Shown here in pieces: positions 1 through 7,477 of a stretch of DNA of 58,405 nt (the stretch's first letter is position 1; each line of letters begins with the position of its first letter). The stretch comes from Elusimicrobia bacterium GWB2_63_16. Lineage in GTDB: Bacteria; Elusimicrobiota; Elusimicrobia; Elusimicrobiales; UBA9959. The stretch is from positions 5,293 through 63,697 of the forward strand of contig MGTZ01000037.1 of NCBI GenBank assembly GCA_001799715.1, read 5' to 3'. Both the position numbers and the translations under genes were made by a program. Under the pieces are notes generated by a model. It was not told the origin of the DNA, did no database searches, and saw only the letters and a program-made list of their open reading frames with translations.

Positions 1-206
1 TGCGTGTGGGAGACCAAAATGGCCAGTATGGGGTCGGATGCTTTGTCGTCGTAAAGGCCGGGGATGTTCAGCGTGGTCTGCTGCTGTTCCCCCTCCGCGT
101 TGTAGCGCGGGGCGCCGTAGTCGAGCAGGATGCGGGACTTCCCCGACTGCAGCTCTATGGTATTGCCGCCCACTTCCTCGGCGCCGCGATGTATTGTGAT
201 CTTCAT
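1..206 (-). CDS. MBL-fold metallohydrolase, RNase J-like (N-terminus only, runs off the left edge)
   Basis: The first 68 codons of a minus-strand gene are visible, starting at the ATG at 204-206 and reading MKITIHRGAEEVGGNTIEL and onward. The start RGAEEVGGN followed by a beta strand and LLDYG is typical of the metallo-beta-lactamase fold proteins related to RNase J and CPSF nucleases. The visible part stops within ILVSHTH, which is the beginning of the metal-binding HxHxDH motif. The rest of the protein lies outside the window, so nuclease activity on RNA is an inference from the family, and a different MBL hydrolase is possible. The reading frame is intact to the edge. The gene begins only 29 bases after the stop of the CsgG-domain gene on the same strand, so the two may be cotranscribed. 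Confidence 0.75.
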   Translation of the reverse strand, partial: MKITIHRGAEEVGGNTIELQSGKSRILLDYGAPRYNAEGEQQQTTLNIPGLYDDKASDPILAILVSHT

Positions 207-235
207 ATTATTGCCCGCGGCACGGCTCCGTTGGG

Positions 236-1990
236 TCAGCCGCGGAAGAAGATTCCGGAGCGGGAGAAAGTGAAGAAGATCAGGTCTTCCCTTAATTTGA
301 AGTCGTTGAGGTTGCGCGAGGGGCGCTGCCGGGAGGTCCAGTTGAGGTCGAAGGTCCAGTTGCGGCCCAGGTCCGCGCTGCCGCCGGCCATGAACCCCGA
401 GCCGGAGGAACTTTCCCCGTTCAGGTCTATGCTGGTGAATTCGGCCCCCGCGCGCAGCGCGAACCGCTTGCCCAGGCGCTGCTCGGCGGCGGGCATAAGC
501 CTGGTCATGCCGTAGTCCCGGCCGGAGTAGCTGTAGACGGCGTGCTTGACCACCAGCGAGGTGCGCTTCTCGTTGAGCACCCAGGTAAGCGTGTTCTCCA
601 GCACGCTGGGCATGTCGTACTGCCTGAACACGCCGGCCACGGTGTCGAAGTACTCGGCTTTCTGGTCGGTGGTCGTATAGTACGAGTCGAAGAACAGCGT
701 ACTGGCGCTGTTCTTTACCAGCAGCGCGGCCGTATAGGCCATGACGCTCTGGTCGGGGGAGTCCACGTAAGTGCCGTTGGTCTCGTTCGGGTTGGGTGTA
801 CCGTCCACCATCACGTCCTGTATCCAGTACTCGCGGGTCTTGGTGAGCGCGGCCACGTCGCCGCCGACCGAGATATTGTGCGACACCCGGAAACCGGTGG
901 AGAGCATGGCGCCCGTGGTGGTCACGTTCTCGTTTGAGACTATAGCCAGTTTATTGCCAAGGCGGGCGGGATCGCCCTGCCAGCCCAGCACCGCGTCCCT
1001 GGTATGGAAGCGCACATACTCCAGGCCCACGCCCCAGCCCTTCATGACGGGCATAAAGTAGCCGACGCCTGTCCTTTCTGAATGTTCCTGCACGCCGTCC
1101 TGCGGGGTGCGCACATAGTCCTTGTCCGCCGCCACGCCGCTCTGGGTGAAGTAGGCTTTATCCTGCGTCAGGTAGGCCAGGTAGGCCGGGTTCTCGTAGG
1201 ACGTATAGAACTCGGGCATCACCTTGAACTTGGTCGTGGTGGTGAACAGCTTGTCCATGTAGACTTTTACGGCCGCGTTCTGCGGGTCCAGCTTCTTGGC
1301 CCCCACCAGTTCCTTCTTGGCGGTCTCGAAATCCTTCTTGTCGTAGGCGTCCACGGCCTTGGAGAACTTGATGGCCGCTTCGGCCGGCCTCTCAACCGCG
1401 CGCGCCGTCTTCACCTTCGACTTAATGAAGAAATGCTTAATTATCTTCTCCGAGCACTTGGAGGAGATGTAGTTGTACTTGGTCAGCTTGTCGGTCACCT
1501 TGTCCTCGAAGGCCACTTCCCCGCTGGCAGTGGCTATCACCTTGATGGTTACGGTAAGGTTGCCCATCAGGTCGAAGATCTTGCCAGCCACCAGGTAATC
1601 CGCGGCCAGCATTTTCCCCATTTCTATGCTGTTCTTAGCGTCCACGGCCCCCGAGAGGGCGAAAGCCTGTTCCTTGAAGACCTCTTCCCTTTTTTCCCTT
1701 TCGATGATAGCCATGCCCTTGGCCTTGGACAGCTCTATGCTGATGAATTCGGAGAAGCCTTTTCCGAGGTATTTGTATTGCGGGTTGTCGGACTGCACGT
1801 CGAAGTCCATGATGGATATACGGTACTCTCGGCCGAGAGTCCCGGGGTCTACGGGCTGCCAGCCGACCGGGTCTACTATCGTCTTATCCGAAGGGGCACC
1901 GGCGCCCGCCGGCGCGGTCTGCGCCTGCGCTGCGGTTAAACAGCCCGAGAGCAGCAATGCCTGGATAAAAAGTGATTTACATGTCCCCAT
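236..1990 (-). CDS. Outer-membrane protein with CsgG-like domain, TPR-like segment and C-terminal beta barrel
   Basis: The 584-residue product starts with a cleavable-looking signal peptide (residues 1-23, ending AQAQ). Residues about 55-190 resemble the CsgG/FlgO fold: YRISIMDFDVQ, then YLGKGFSEFISIEL, IIEREKREEVFKEQ and MLAADYLVAGKI, the pattern of curli-secretion CsgG and LPP20-type outer-membrane lipoproteins. Residues about 200-245 look like a helical TPR-type repeat (AYDKKDFETAKKEL, AKKLDPQNAAVKVY). The remaining 330 residues are rich in alternating aromatic and polar strands and end in aromatic-rich strands, as expected for an outer-membrane barrel. There is no lipobox, unlike true CsgG. 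An AGGAG ribosome site lies 7 bases before the ATG. The function is not known; a role in envelope assembly or export is inferred from the CsgG domain. Confidence 0.6.
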   Translation of the reverse strand: MGTCKSLFIQALLLSGCLTAAQAQTAPAGAGAPSDKTIVDPVGWQPVDPGTLGREYRISIMDFDVQSDNPQYKYLGKGFSEFISIELSKAKGMAIIEREKREEVFKEQAFALSGAVDAKNSIEMGKMLAADYLVAGKIFDLMGNLTVTIKVIATASGEVAFEDKVTDKLTKYNYISSKCSEKIIKHFFIKSKVKTARAVERPAEAAIKFSKAVDAYDKKDFETAKKELVGAKKLDPQNAAVKVYMDKLFTTTTKFKVMPEFYTSYENPAYLAYLTQDKAYFTQSGVAADKDYVRTPQDGVQEHSERTGVGYFMPVMKGWGVGLEYVRFHTRDAVLGWQGDPARLGNKLAIVSNENVTTTGAMLSTGFRVSHNISVGGDVAALTKTREYWIQDVMVDGTPNPNETNGTYVDSPDQSVMAYTAALLVKNSASTLFFDSYYTTTDQKAEYFDTVAGVFRQYDMPSVLENTLTWVLNEKRTSLVVKHAVYSYSGRDYGMTRLMPAAEQRLGKRFALRAGAEFTSIDLNGESSSGSGFMAGGSADLGRNWTFDLNWTSRQRPSRNLNDFKLREDLIFFTFSRSGIFFRG

Positions 1991-2030
1991 TTATGTTCTC
2001 CTGAACCCGGTAAACCTTCCCGCTCGAATC

Positions 2031-2060
2031 ATTCTACTTAATCAGAGCATGACGTACCAA
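2031..2060 (-). promoter_or_regulatory. Predicted sigma70 promoter for the CsgG-domain gene
   Basis: On the minus strand TTGGTA (2055-2060) and TAGAAT (2031-2036) are separated by 18 bases, about 40 bases before the start codon of the CsgG-domain gene. The boxes are moderate matches to the consensus. Confidence 0.45.
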
Positions 2061-2196
2061 ATCCCCCAGCTCCAGGCCGATTGCTGCAGATTCTGGCGGC
2101 GGGCGCGGCTAGCAGGGTTAACGAGACTATTCCCGCTACTGACAGCCTTCAATACCAGCGCGCGGGCGGGCTGAAGTTTAATAAGATTATCAGGCT

Positions 2197-2835
2197 ATGC
2201 CCCGGAACAAGTCTGATCTCATTGTATTCGACATGGACGGCACGCTGATAGATTCCATGGGCTGTCTTGAGGACTGGATCTACAGGGCCATTAAAGACCA
2301 CTGCGCGCCTTCGGTTACCCCCGCCGCCGTAACTGCCGCTTTCGGGCCTACGGAGCCCAAAATAATAGAGGCATTTGTGCCGGCCGACAAGGTTGCGGCC
2401 TGCCTGGACGCCTATTACGGGCTTTATGAGGCCGAGCATGGCCGTGTAGCGGTTTATCCCGGGGTGGGTGAGCTGCTGCGCCAGATAGGGCTGCGCGGCA
2501 TTCCCATGGCGCTGTGCACCGGCAAGAGCCGCCGGGCGGTGGACATTTCACTGGCCCGCCTGGGCTGGGAGAACTACTTTAAGTTTATTGTTACCGGGGA
2601 CGACATGGCGCGGTTCAAGCCCGACCCGGACGGGCTAAATCAGATTATTTCGCGGGGTAATTTCAAACGCTCGCGCGCCATCTATATCGGCGACACCCTC
2701 GCCGACATGGCCGCGGCGGCCAGTGCCGGCATGCTCAGCGGTCACGCCCGGTGGTGCTGCCCCGCCCCGCCGGCCGGCGCACCTGAGCCAAGTTATGAAT
2801 TAGCCGCGCCGGAGGACCTGCTCGCCCTGATATAG
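2197..2835 (+). CDS. HAD-superfamily phosphatase, phosphoglycolate-phosphatase-like
   Basis: The 212-residue protein has all four HAD motifs: motif I VFDMDGTLIDS (residues 9-19, nucleophile and acid/base aspartates), motif II with a threonine in ALCTGKS, motif III lysine in RFKPDPDG, and motif IV YIGDTLADM. The helical insertion between motif I and II places it in cap class C1 with phosphoglycolate and beta-phosphoglucomutase type enzymes. It should hydrolyse a small phosphate ester in the cytoplasm; the substrate cannot be read from sequence. It stands alone, divergent from the CsgG-domain gene. No strong ribosome site precedes the ATG (only a weak CAGG). Confidence 0.85.
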   Translation: MPRNKSDLIVFDMDGTLIDSMGCLEDWIYRAIKDHCAPSVTPAAVTAAFGPTEPKIIEAFVPADKVAACLDAYYGLYEAEHGRVAVYPGVGELLRQIGLRGIPMALCTGKSRRAVDISLARLGWENYFKFIVTGDDMARFKPDPDGLNQIISRGNFKRSRAIYIGDTLADMAAAASAGMLSGHARWCCPAPPAGAPEPSYELAAPEDLLALI

Positions 2836-2864
2836 AGCCTGTAAGGCACGCTCTTTATTTGCCG

Positions 2865-2893
2865 TTGACTGCCCTTTTTCCCTCTGGTATACT
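2865..2893 (+). promoter_or_regulatory. Near-consensus sigma70 promoter of the small RNA
   Basis: TTGACT (2865-2870) and TATACT (2888-2893) are separated by exactly 17 bases. A transcript starting 7 bases after the -10 box would begin at about 2900, exactly at the first base of an 8-bp closing stem. No coding sequence follows on this strand for over 400 bases. Confidence 0.8.
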
Positions 2894-2899
2894 ATTTCT

Positions 2900-2996
2900 G
2901 AAGAGCGATAAGCCCGTCTCAGGTTGTCCAGGTGTTTTCCGCCATAACGGTTAAGAGCCTGGTCGCTAAGCCTGTCCGGCGCGCTCTTCTTTTTTT
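2900..2996 (+). ncRNA. Unclassified small RNA, about 97 nt, rod-like fold ending in an intrinsic terminator
   Basis: The predicted transcript opens with GAAGAGCG (2900-2907), which pairs perfectly with CGCTCTTC (2982-2989), and a run of seven T follows at 2990-2996. Nested pairs inside make one long rod: GCC 2912-2914 with GGC 2978-2980, CAGG 2920-2923 with CCTG 2971-2974, CCAGG 2928-2932 with CCTGG 2958-2962, and CCG 2939-2941 with CGG 2948-2950 around a 6-base loop. So promoter, structure and terminator coincide on one short unit. It lacks the GGAA tetraloop region of SRP RNA and is shorter than usual 6S RNA, so I do not assign it to a known family. Its 3' end meets the end of the DUF3800 remnant head-on. 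Confidence 0.7.
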
Positions 2997-3179
2997 AGTA
3001 CACCCTTTCCGAGCGTATTTTTCCTTTAAAGAGGTCATGCCACTCCCGGTCATTCCTCTCATGCTTTCTTAGGAAGCCCCACTAATCGCCAGAACGCAGA
3101 TGGTAAAGAACGCGCTTGGTTTTTTGTTCACGAAGTCGAATCCCAGGTCCCCGCTTTCGTCGAGATATAGATAAAGCAT
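2995..3179 (-). pseudogene. DUF3800 protein remnant: N- and C-terminus kept, middle deleted
   Basis: From the ATG at 3177-3179, preceded by a purine-rich ribosome site (AAGGGGGGA), 36 codons read MLYLYLDESGDLGFDF and so on to a TAA at 3069-3071. The start xLDESGDLGF is the hallmark of DUF3800 proteins, which are normally 200-300 residues. In another frame the next stretch (about 3083 down to the stop at 2995-2997) reads FLRKHERNDREWHDLFKGK, which resembles the C-terminal end of the same family, where a conserved helix FRKYE-type precedes a final basic segment. I infer an internal deletion that removed most of the gene and changed frame. DUF3800 genes are often associated with mobile or defence regions, but nothing else here supports that. 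The N-terminal call is firm; the C-terminal assignment is from memory of the family. Confidence 0.65.
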
Positions 3180-3327
3180 AGTTCCCCCCTTGCACTACAA
3201 ATAGAATAGCAGACGCCCCCGACAACCGCCTGTCGGGGCGGGCCCAGGCCGGCTGGGCCAAAAAGCTTGGGTTTCATAGGCCCTTGGCCGCATTCGGTGG
3301 CGCGCTATATCTGTTAACCTGTATATA

Positions 3328-3903
3328 ATGCGAGTATTACAAGCTTTACTGGTGGCGGCGCTGATAGGCGCCGGGACGGCCGCGGCCGAGCCCGCACAGG
3401 TTATTTTAATACGCCACGCCGAGAAGCCCGCCGTCGGGCCGGAACTGAGCGCGCAGGGCTTTAAGCGCGCCGAAGCGCTGGTGAAGTTCTTCCGCAACAA
3501 CCCGGCCGTGACCGCCTACGGCACCCCGGTGGCCATATACGCCGCGGCGCCCAAGCACGAGGACAGCTCGGTGCGCTCCATACAGACGGTAACGCCGCTG
3601 GCCAGGGCCCTGGGCATAGATGTGGACACCAGGTTCACCCGCGGCCAGACCAACAAGATAGTGCGGGCCATCATGGAAGAGCCGGCCTACGACGGCCGCA
3701 TGGTGCTGGTCTGCTGGCAGCACACCAATTTGGTGGAGATAGCCCAGAACCTGGCCGCCTATAACAATTCCCCCCGCGTCAGCATACCACTGGTCTGGCC
3801 GGACGAGACTTTCGACCGGGTCTGGATCCTGGACCTCAAGAGTGGCAAGGTAACGGCCTTCAAAGACCTGCCGCAGCGCCTGCTGCCCGGCGACAGCGAT
3901 TAA
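3328..3903 (+). CDS. Secreted histidine-phosphatase-superfamily protein
   Basis: The 191-residue protein begins with a signal peptide (MRVLQALLVAALIGAGTAAA) followed by VILIRHAEKP, the RHG/RHE catalytic motif of the histidine phosphatase (phosphoglycerate-mutase-like) superfamily. The second catalytic histidine is in VLVCWQHTNLVEIA, where CWQHTN replaces the more usual VxHG. RSIQTVTPLA holds the conserved arginine of the second phosphate pocket. It should act in the periplasm on an unknown phosphate ester. A perfect bidirectional terminator follows. A TATAAT overlaps the ATG, so that box cannot serve this start; residue 1 could be misassigned by a few codons, though the signal peptide favours the chosen start. 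Confidence 0.75.
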   Translation: MRVLQALLVAALIGAGTAAAEPAQVILIRHAEKPAVGPELSAQGFKRAEALVKFFRNNPAVTAYGTPVAIYAAAPKHEDSSVRSIQTVTPLARALGIDVDTRFTRGQTNKIVRAIMEEPAYDGRMVLVCWQHTNLVEIAQNLAAYNNSPRVSIPLVWPDETFDRVWILDLKSGKVTAFKDLPQRLLPGDSD

Positions 3904-3920
3904 GTTTTAAGCCGCAATTA

Positions 3921-3949
3921 AAAAGCCCCGGGCAGTCCCGGGGCTTTTT
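3921..3949. terminator. Bidirectional intrinsic terminator
   Basis: A 12-bp perfect stem (AAAAGCCCCGGG with CCCGGGGCTTTT) and a 4-base loop is flanked by A and T runs. It sits between the convergent histidine-phosphatase and kinase-like genes and serves both. Confidence 0.9.
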
Positions 3950-3960
3950 GTTGCCGGCCT

Positions 3961-5211
3961 TTAGTTGTACTGTTCGAACGGGGCGGGCGGCGGCACGTAG
4001 GAGTTGGGCGGTACTATGTCGAAGGGGCATTTGAAGTTGGCCGGGGTCTTGCTGCCCAGCGGCCGGCGCAGCTTGTCCACCTTGGCCAGGAACAGGTCGG
4101 CCCAGTCCTCGGCGCTGTGCTCGGGGCCGCGCTGCGGGGCGCGGGCGGCGTTGAAGATGTCCACGAGCTGCTGGTGGGTGAGCAGGCTCAGGCGGCTTAT
4201 CATCAACTGGCGGGCCTGCTCGCCGATCTGGTGCATATCGCGGCCGGTCTTGTCGGCCTCGCGCAGGGAGCTGGTGCGCACCACATTAAGGCGCATGATG
4301 CAGGCCTCGGGGTTGTCCCACACCCGCTCGTTCTTCCACTTGCGGTAATGCATGCGGCGGTTGTGGTAGATGCTGCGGCCGCCGAAGGAGACGCCCATAT
4401 CCTGCAGGTAGACCACGGGCTTGCGGCATACCGTCTGGCCGCCTTCGATTGACAAATCTTTTTTCTCGCAGCCTAAGGCCTGGTTCTCGGCCTTGTTGTC
4501 GGTGTTGCCCAGCAGCATGGCGATACCCGCCAGCGCCTCGGCCTCCACGCGGTTCTGTATCAGGTGAAAATCGTCGAAGCCTATGCCCGAGTTGGCCGCG
4601 TACTCTATGCGCTCGCCCAACTTGTCCTCTATCACGGCCTGCTGGCCCTGCTTCCAGCTCCCGGGGTCGCGCTCGCTCTTGAAAGGGTCCGACGGGCAAT
4701 CGGGGCAGTTGACGCGCACCGGGTACATGCGGTCGGCGTACACGCCTATGCCGGTAAAGATCCAGCTGGCGGCGGTCTCGGTCATCAGCTCGCCGTTACT
4801 CTCGCCGTATTTCACCTTGAACTCTTTGCCCTTGGCGTCGCGGCATTTGAATTTGCGGGTCATGCCGTTGGGCTTGCCGCCCTCGTAGGCTTCTTTCATG
4901 GGCACGTAGTTGCAGGTGACCAGCTCCTCTACGGCGTACTTCATTTTCCCGTAGGGACCGACCTTGTAATCTATGGCGGCGGTGCGCAGTTCGCCTACCG
5001 GGCGAAACATGGAGGACTGCGCCACGTAATTGTCGCGCTCGCCTTTGGAGACCAGGGGCATCTTGAGCTTTACTTTTTCGGGCTTTACCTGAGTGGCGTC
5101 GGCCGCGGCGGCGGCTTTGATCTCGTCGAGGCTGATGGCCAGGGCGCTGAAGTCTGTCTGGGCGGCCGCGGGCGCGGCCAGCAGGGTTAAGGAGAAGAGA
5201 ATCTTTAGCAT
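3961..5211 (-). CDS. Secreted protein of unknown function with atypical-kinase-like motifs
   Basis: The 416-residue product has a signal peptide (residues 1-17, ending AAAQ). No family is certain. The ordered residues recall the protein/PI kinase-like fold as found in HipA and FAM20-type kinases: a lysine in FKVKYG (K134), a glutamate in TETAAS (E145), a catalytic-loop-like GNTDNKAEN (D238, N243) and a metal-binding-like QDMGVSFGG (D271). Spacing and order match K-E-DxxxxN-DxG. Several cysteines (VTCNY, KFKCRD, NCPDCP, LGCEKK, TVCRKP) suggest disulfides in the periplasm. The C-terminal 110 residues are helical with a proline-rich tail. The kinase reading is inference; a non-enzymatic secreted protein is the alternative. 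It is monocistronic. Confidence 0.4.
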   Translation of the reverse strand: MLKILFSLTLLAAPAAAQTDFSALAISLDEIKAAAAADATQVKPEKVKLKMPLVSKGERDNYVAQSSMFRPVGELRTAAIDYKVGPYGKMKYAVEELVTCNYVPMKEAYEGGKPNGMTRKFKCRDAKGKEFKVKYGESNGELMTETAASWIFTGIGVYADRMYPVRVNCPDCPSDPFKSERDPGSWKQGQQAVIEDKLGERIEYAANSGIGFDDFHLIQNRVEAEALAGIAMLLGNTDNKAENQALGCEKKDLSIEGGQTVCRKPVVYLQDMGVSFGGRSIYHNRRMHYRKWKNERVWDNPEACIMRLNVVRTSSLREADKTGRDMHQIGEQARQLMISRLSLLTHQQLVDIFNAARAPQRGPEHSAEDWADLFLAKVDKLRRPLGSKTPANFKCPFDIVPPNSYVPPPAPFEQYN

Positions 5212-5338
5212 TAACTAAATCTTATGATTTAGCCGGCCGGCCGCAATAGAAGCTAAAGGCCCAGGCCCCTCCCGTCTTTCGGCCCCCTTTAGGGTGCTGA
5301 CTGGCGTCAACAATGAAGAGCCCGACGGGGTAAAAGCG

Positions 5339-5369
5339 AACCGGGCGCCCTGTACAGCGGCGCCCGGTT
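5339..5369 (-). terminator. Intrinsic terminator after lemA
   Basis: An 11-bp perfect stem (AACCGGGCGCC with GGCGCCCGGTT) encloses a 9-base spacer that itself contains the palindrome CTGTACAG. On the minus strand it is followed by CGCTTTTA. It ends the TPM/nucleotidyltransferase/LemA operon. Confidence 0.7.
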
Positions 5370-5386
5370 TTGCTGGTGCTGGAGGT

Positions 5387-5956
5387 TTAGAACTTCACAA
5401 CGGGGGCGGCCTTGGCCGGCTCGTCGCTCTTGAAGTAATCCTCGGATTTCTTGAAGTCGAACATGCCCGCCAGGATATTGGTGGGGAAGCGCCTTACCGT
5501 AACGTTGTAGGCGTTTATGGTTTCGTTGTAGCGCATCCTTTCCACGGAGATGCGGTTCTCGGTGCCGGCCAGCTCGTCCTGCAGCCGGATGAAGTTCTGG
5601 TTGGCCTTCAGGTCGGGATATTTCTCTATCACCACCATCAGGCGGCCCAGGGCGGACTCCATGCCGTTGGCGGCGGCCACTTTTTCGCTCTGGCCCTTGG
5701 CCGAGCCCCACTGGCTGCGCAGCCTTGTCACCTCGGTGAGCAGCTCGTTTTCATGCTTGGCGTAACCCTTTACCGTGTTGACCAAATTGGGGATAAGGTC
5801 GTAGCGCCGCTGCAGCACGGTCTCCACCTGGCTCCACGCGGCGGGCACGGCTTCGGAAGTGCTTACCAGCCTGTTATAGCCTGAAGCCATCCACAAACCC
5901 ATTACCAGCACGAACCCGAACACCACACCGAAAACTATCAGTAAGCCTTTTTTCAT
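5387..5956 (-). CDS. lemA: LemA family protein
   Basis: The 189-residue protein has one N-terminal membrane helix (residues 5-25) and a long helical domain with the family hallmarks YNRLVSTSEAVPAAWSQVETVLQRR, DLIPNLVNTVKGYAKHE and NRISVERMRYNETINAYN, and FPTNILAGMF near the C-terminus. LemA proteins are coiled, membrane-anchored proteins of unclear function, often encoded beside TPM-domain proteins; that holds here, where the TPM gene is two genes upstream in the same operon. Length is typical. The closing terminator is at 5339-5369. Confidence 0.92.
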   Translation of the reverse strand: MKKGLLIVFGVVFGFVLVMGLWMASGYNRLVSTSEAVPAAWSQVETVLQRRYDLIPNLVNTVKGYAKHENELLTEVTRLRSQWGSAKGQSEKVAAANGMESALGRLMVVIEKYPDLKANQNFIRLQDELAGTENRISVERMRYNETINAYNVTVRRFPTNILAGMFDFKKSEDYFKSDEPAKAAPVVKF

Positions 5957-5974
5957 TGTATTCTCCTTAAGATC

Positions 5975-6706
5975 CTATTTCTTGACTTCACTTTCAGTGC
6001 TCTGCAACCAGCGGTCCACTTCGCCCGACACTCCCTGCACCGCCGCCAGGTAGCGGCTGAATATCTGCATGGAAGAGAGGTCCTTGTTCTTCCTTCCCTC
6101 CTTGAGTTCCCAGACAATGGAGAAGATCTCCGTGTCGAATTTTATGTGCTTGGCCAGCAGGGGCAGGGCCTCCAGCTTTTTGGCGGGCGGCGTATCGCCG
6201 TAAAGCCGCAGTGCCGCCTTGAACAGCGTCAGGAAGGCCGCCAGGGAGTCCGCCATCAGCTTGTCCACTTCCTTCGGCGCACCCCTGGTTACCAGGAACC
6301 GCTCGCGCAGCAGGATCACCTTGCTCTTGAACTCGTGCTCCAGCTCCAGCCGCAGGTTGCCCAGGTGTATCTTTAATCCGTCGAAAGGGTTGGCGCCGTG
6401 CAGCACTTTATGCGTCTGCATGATGTCGGCGAACTCCACGGGGAAGACGTCGGCGCTGCGCAGCAGGGTCTCCCGGGCGAACAGCAGCGGGGCCGGGTTG
6501 CCGTCCTTGCCCCAGCGCGTGCACAGGCCGGTCAGGGCCAGCAGGCCGTCGGCGTCCACCTGCTCCAGGGTGACCAGCACGTTATAGTCGGAAGTCTTTA
6601 CCGTATCGCCGGCCGCGGCCGAGCCGTAAAGCACCACGGCGCAAAGGTTGCTGCCGCAGATCTTCTTCAGCTCCTCCGTCAAATCTTCAGGTGTCATTTT
6701 AGCCAT
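5975..6706 (-). CDS. Nucleotidyltransferase-fold protein, probably altered active site
   Basis: The 243-residue protein opens with a minimal nucleotidyltransferase motif: AVVLYGSAAAGDTVKTSDYNVLV (residues about 23-45) has the GS dipeptide and the following SD, but the second metal aspartate of the usual SDxD is Asn (SDYN). The rest is helical, resembling HEPN/MNT-type or substrate-binding helical domains. The protein lies between TPM and LemA genes with gaps of 9 and 18 bases and is surely cotranscribed. Activity is doubtful because of the missing aspartate, unless the later glutamates substitute. Its link with LemA/TPM is positional only. Confidence 0.65.
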   Translation of the reverse strand: MAKMTPEDLTEELKKICGSNLCAVVLYGSAAAGDTVKTSDYNVLVTLEQVDADGLLALTGLCTRWGKDGNPAPLLFARETLLRSADVFPVEFADIMQTHKVLHGANPFDGLKIHLGNLRLELEHEFKSKVILLRERFLVTRGAPKEVDKLMADSLAAFLTLFKAALRLYGDTPPAKKLEALPLLAKHIKFDTEIFSIVWELKEGRKNKDLSSMQIFSRYLAAVQGVSGEVDRWLQSTESEVKK

Positions 6707-6715
6707 TGTTCTCTC

Positions 6716-7468
6716 CTACCAGCTGCGTGAACTGCCGCCGCCGCCCGAACTTCCCCCGCCGAACCCGCCGAACCCGCCGCCGCCGAAGCCGCCGCCGCTC
6801 CTGGTGACGGACTGCAAGAGCAGGATGGCCAGTACAGGATGGCGGATGGCGAAGATTATGAAACCGACCAGCAGCAGGCCGGCAATGATTTTCTGGCCCG
6901 CGCTCAGGGGGCGGGCCTGGCGCCGGCCGCCCTGGCCGCCCTGGGCGCCAGCCGAAAGGGTGATGCCGCTGTCTTTGGCGATAGCCGCGGCCAGCGCCAG
7001 CGAGCCCTGGGTCACACCGCCGGCGTAATCCCCGGCCTTGAAATAGGGGAGCATGTACTCGTCTTGTATGGCGCCGGTCAGGCCGTCGGGCAGTATGCCC
7101 TCCAGGCCATAGCCCACTTCTATGCGGGACTTGCGGTCCTCCACCGCCACCAGCAGCAGCACGCCGCGGCTGGTCCGCTTGTCGCCTATGCCCCATTTCT
7201 TATAGGTTTCCACCGCATAGGTCTCTATGTCCCTGCCGCCCAGGGTTTTAACCGTCAGCACGGCCACCTGGGCCTTGGCGCGGGCGTCCAGGTCGGCCAG
7301 GACGGCGTCCAGCCGGGCGGCGGTCTGGGCGCCCAGCACGCCGGCGGAGTCGTTGACGTAGGCCCGGGGCGCGGGCGCGCCCCCCTGCGCCGCGGCCAGG
7401 GCCGGGCCGGCGGCAAGCAGCGCGGCGAGCGCGGGCAGCAGGAGGGTGAGACGGGGAAGTTTAGACAT
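6716..7468 (-). CDS. TPM-domain membrane protein (YgcG family)
   Basis: The 250-residue product has a signal peptide (1-25), a TPM domain (residues about 36-155: YVNDSAGVLGAQTAARLDAVLADLDARAKAQVAVLTV, ETYKKWGIGDKRTSRGVLLLVAVEDRKSRIEVGYGLEG, LPYFKAGDYAGGV), a hydrophobic helix (about 197-218) and a Gly/Ser-rich tail ending SSRSW. This architecture is standard for TPM_phosphatase proteins that accompany LemA; the glycine-rich low-complexity tail is normal in the family. It is the first gene of the three-gene operon. Phosphatase activity is reported for plant relatives; the bacterial role is unsettled. Confidence 0.9.
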   Translation of the reverse strand: MSKLPRLTLLLPALAALLAAGPALAAAQGGAPAPRAYVNDSAGVLGAQTAARLDAVLADLDARAKAQVAVLTVKTLGGRDIETYAVETYKKWGIGDKRTSRGVLLLVAVEDRKSRIEVGYGLEGILPDGLTGAIQDEYMLPYFKAGDYAGGVTQGSLALAAAIAKDSGITLSAGAQGGQGGRRQARPLSAGQKIIAGLLLVGFIIFAIRHPVLAILLLQSVTRSGGGFGGGGFGGFGGGSSGGGGSSRSW

Positions 7469-7477
7469 CGGCCAATT

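Noticed and set aside
6-515. A 169-codon plus-strand frame at the left end
   Set aside because: It covers the antisense of the MBL-fold start and the CsgG-domain gene end, both better supported.
2834-2860. Terminator after the HAD phosphatase gene (GAGC...GCTC followed by TTTATTT)
   Set aside because: Only a 4-bp stem pairs well, too weak to call, though it may contribute.
2900-2996. Identity of the small RNA as SRP RNA or 6S RNA
   Set aside because: The conserved GGAA-loop region of SRP RNA is missing, and the length and absence of a large central bubble do not suit 6S RNA.
3324-3329. TATAAT as promoter of the histidine-phosphatase gene
   Set aside because: It overlaps the start codon and has no -35 partner, so it cannot drive the annotated gene.
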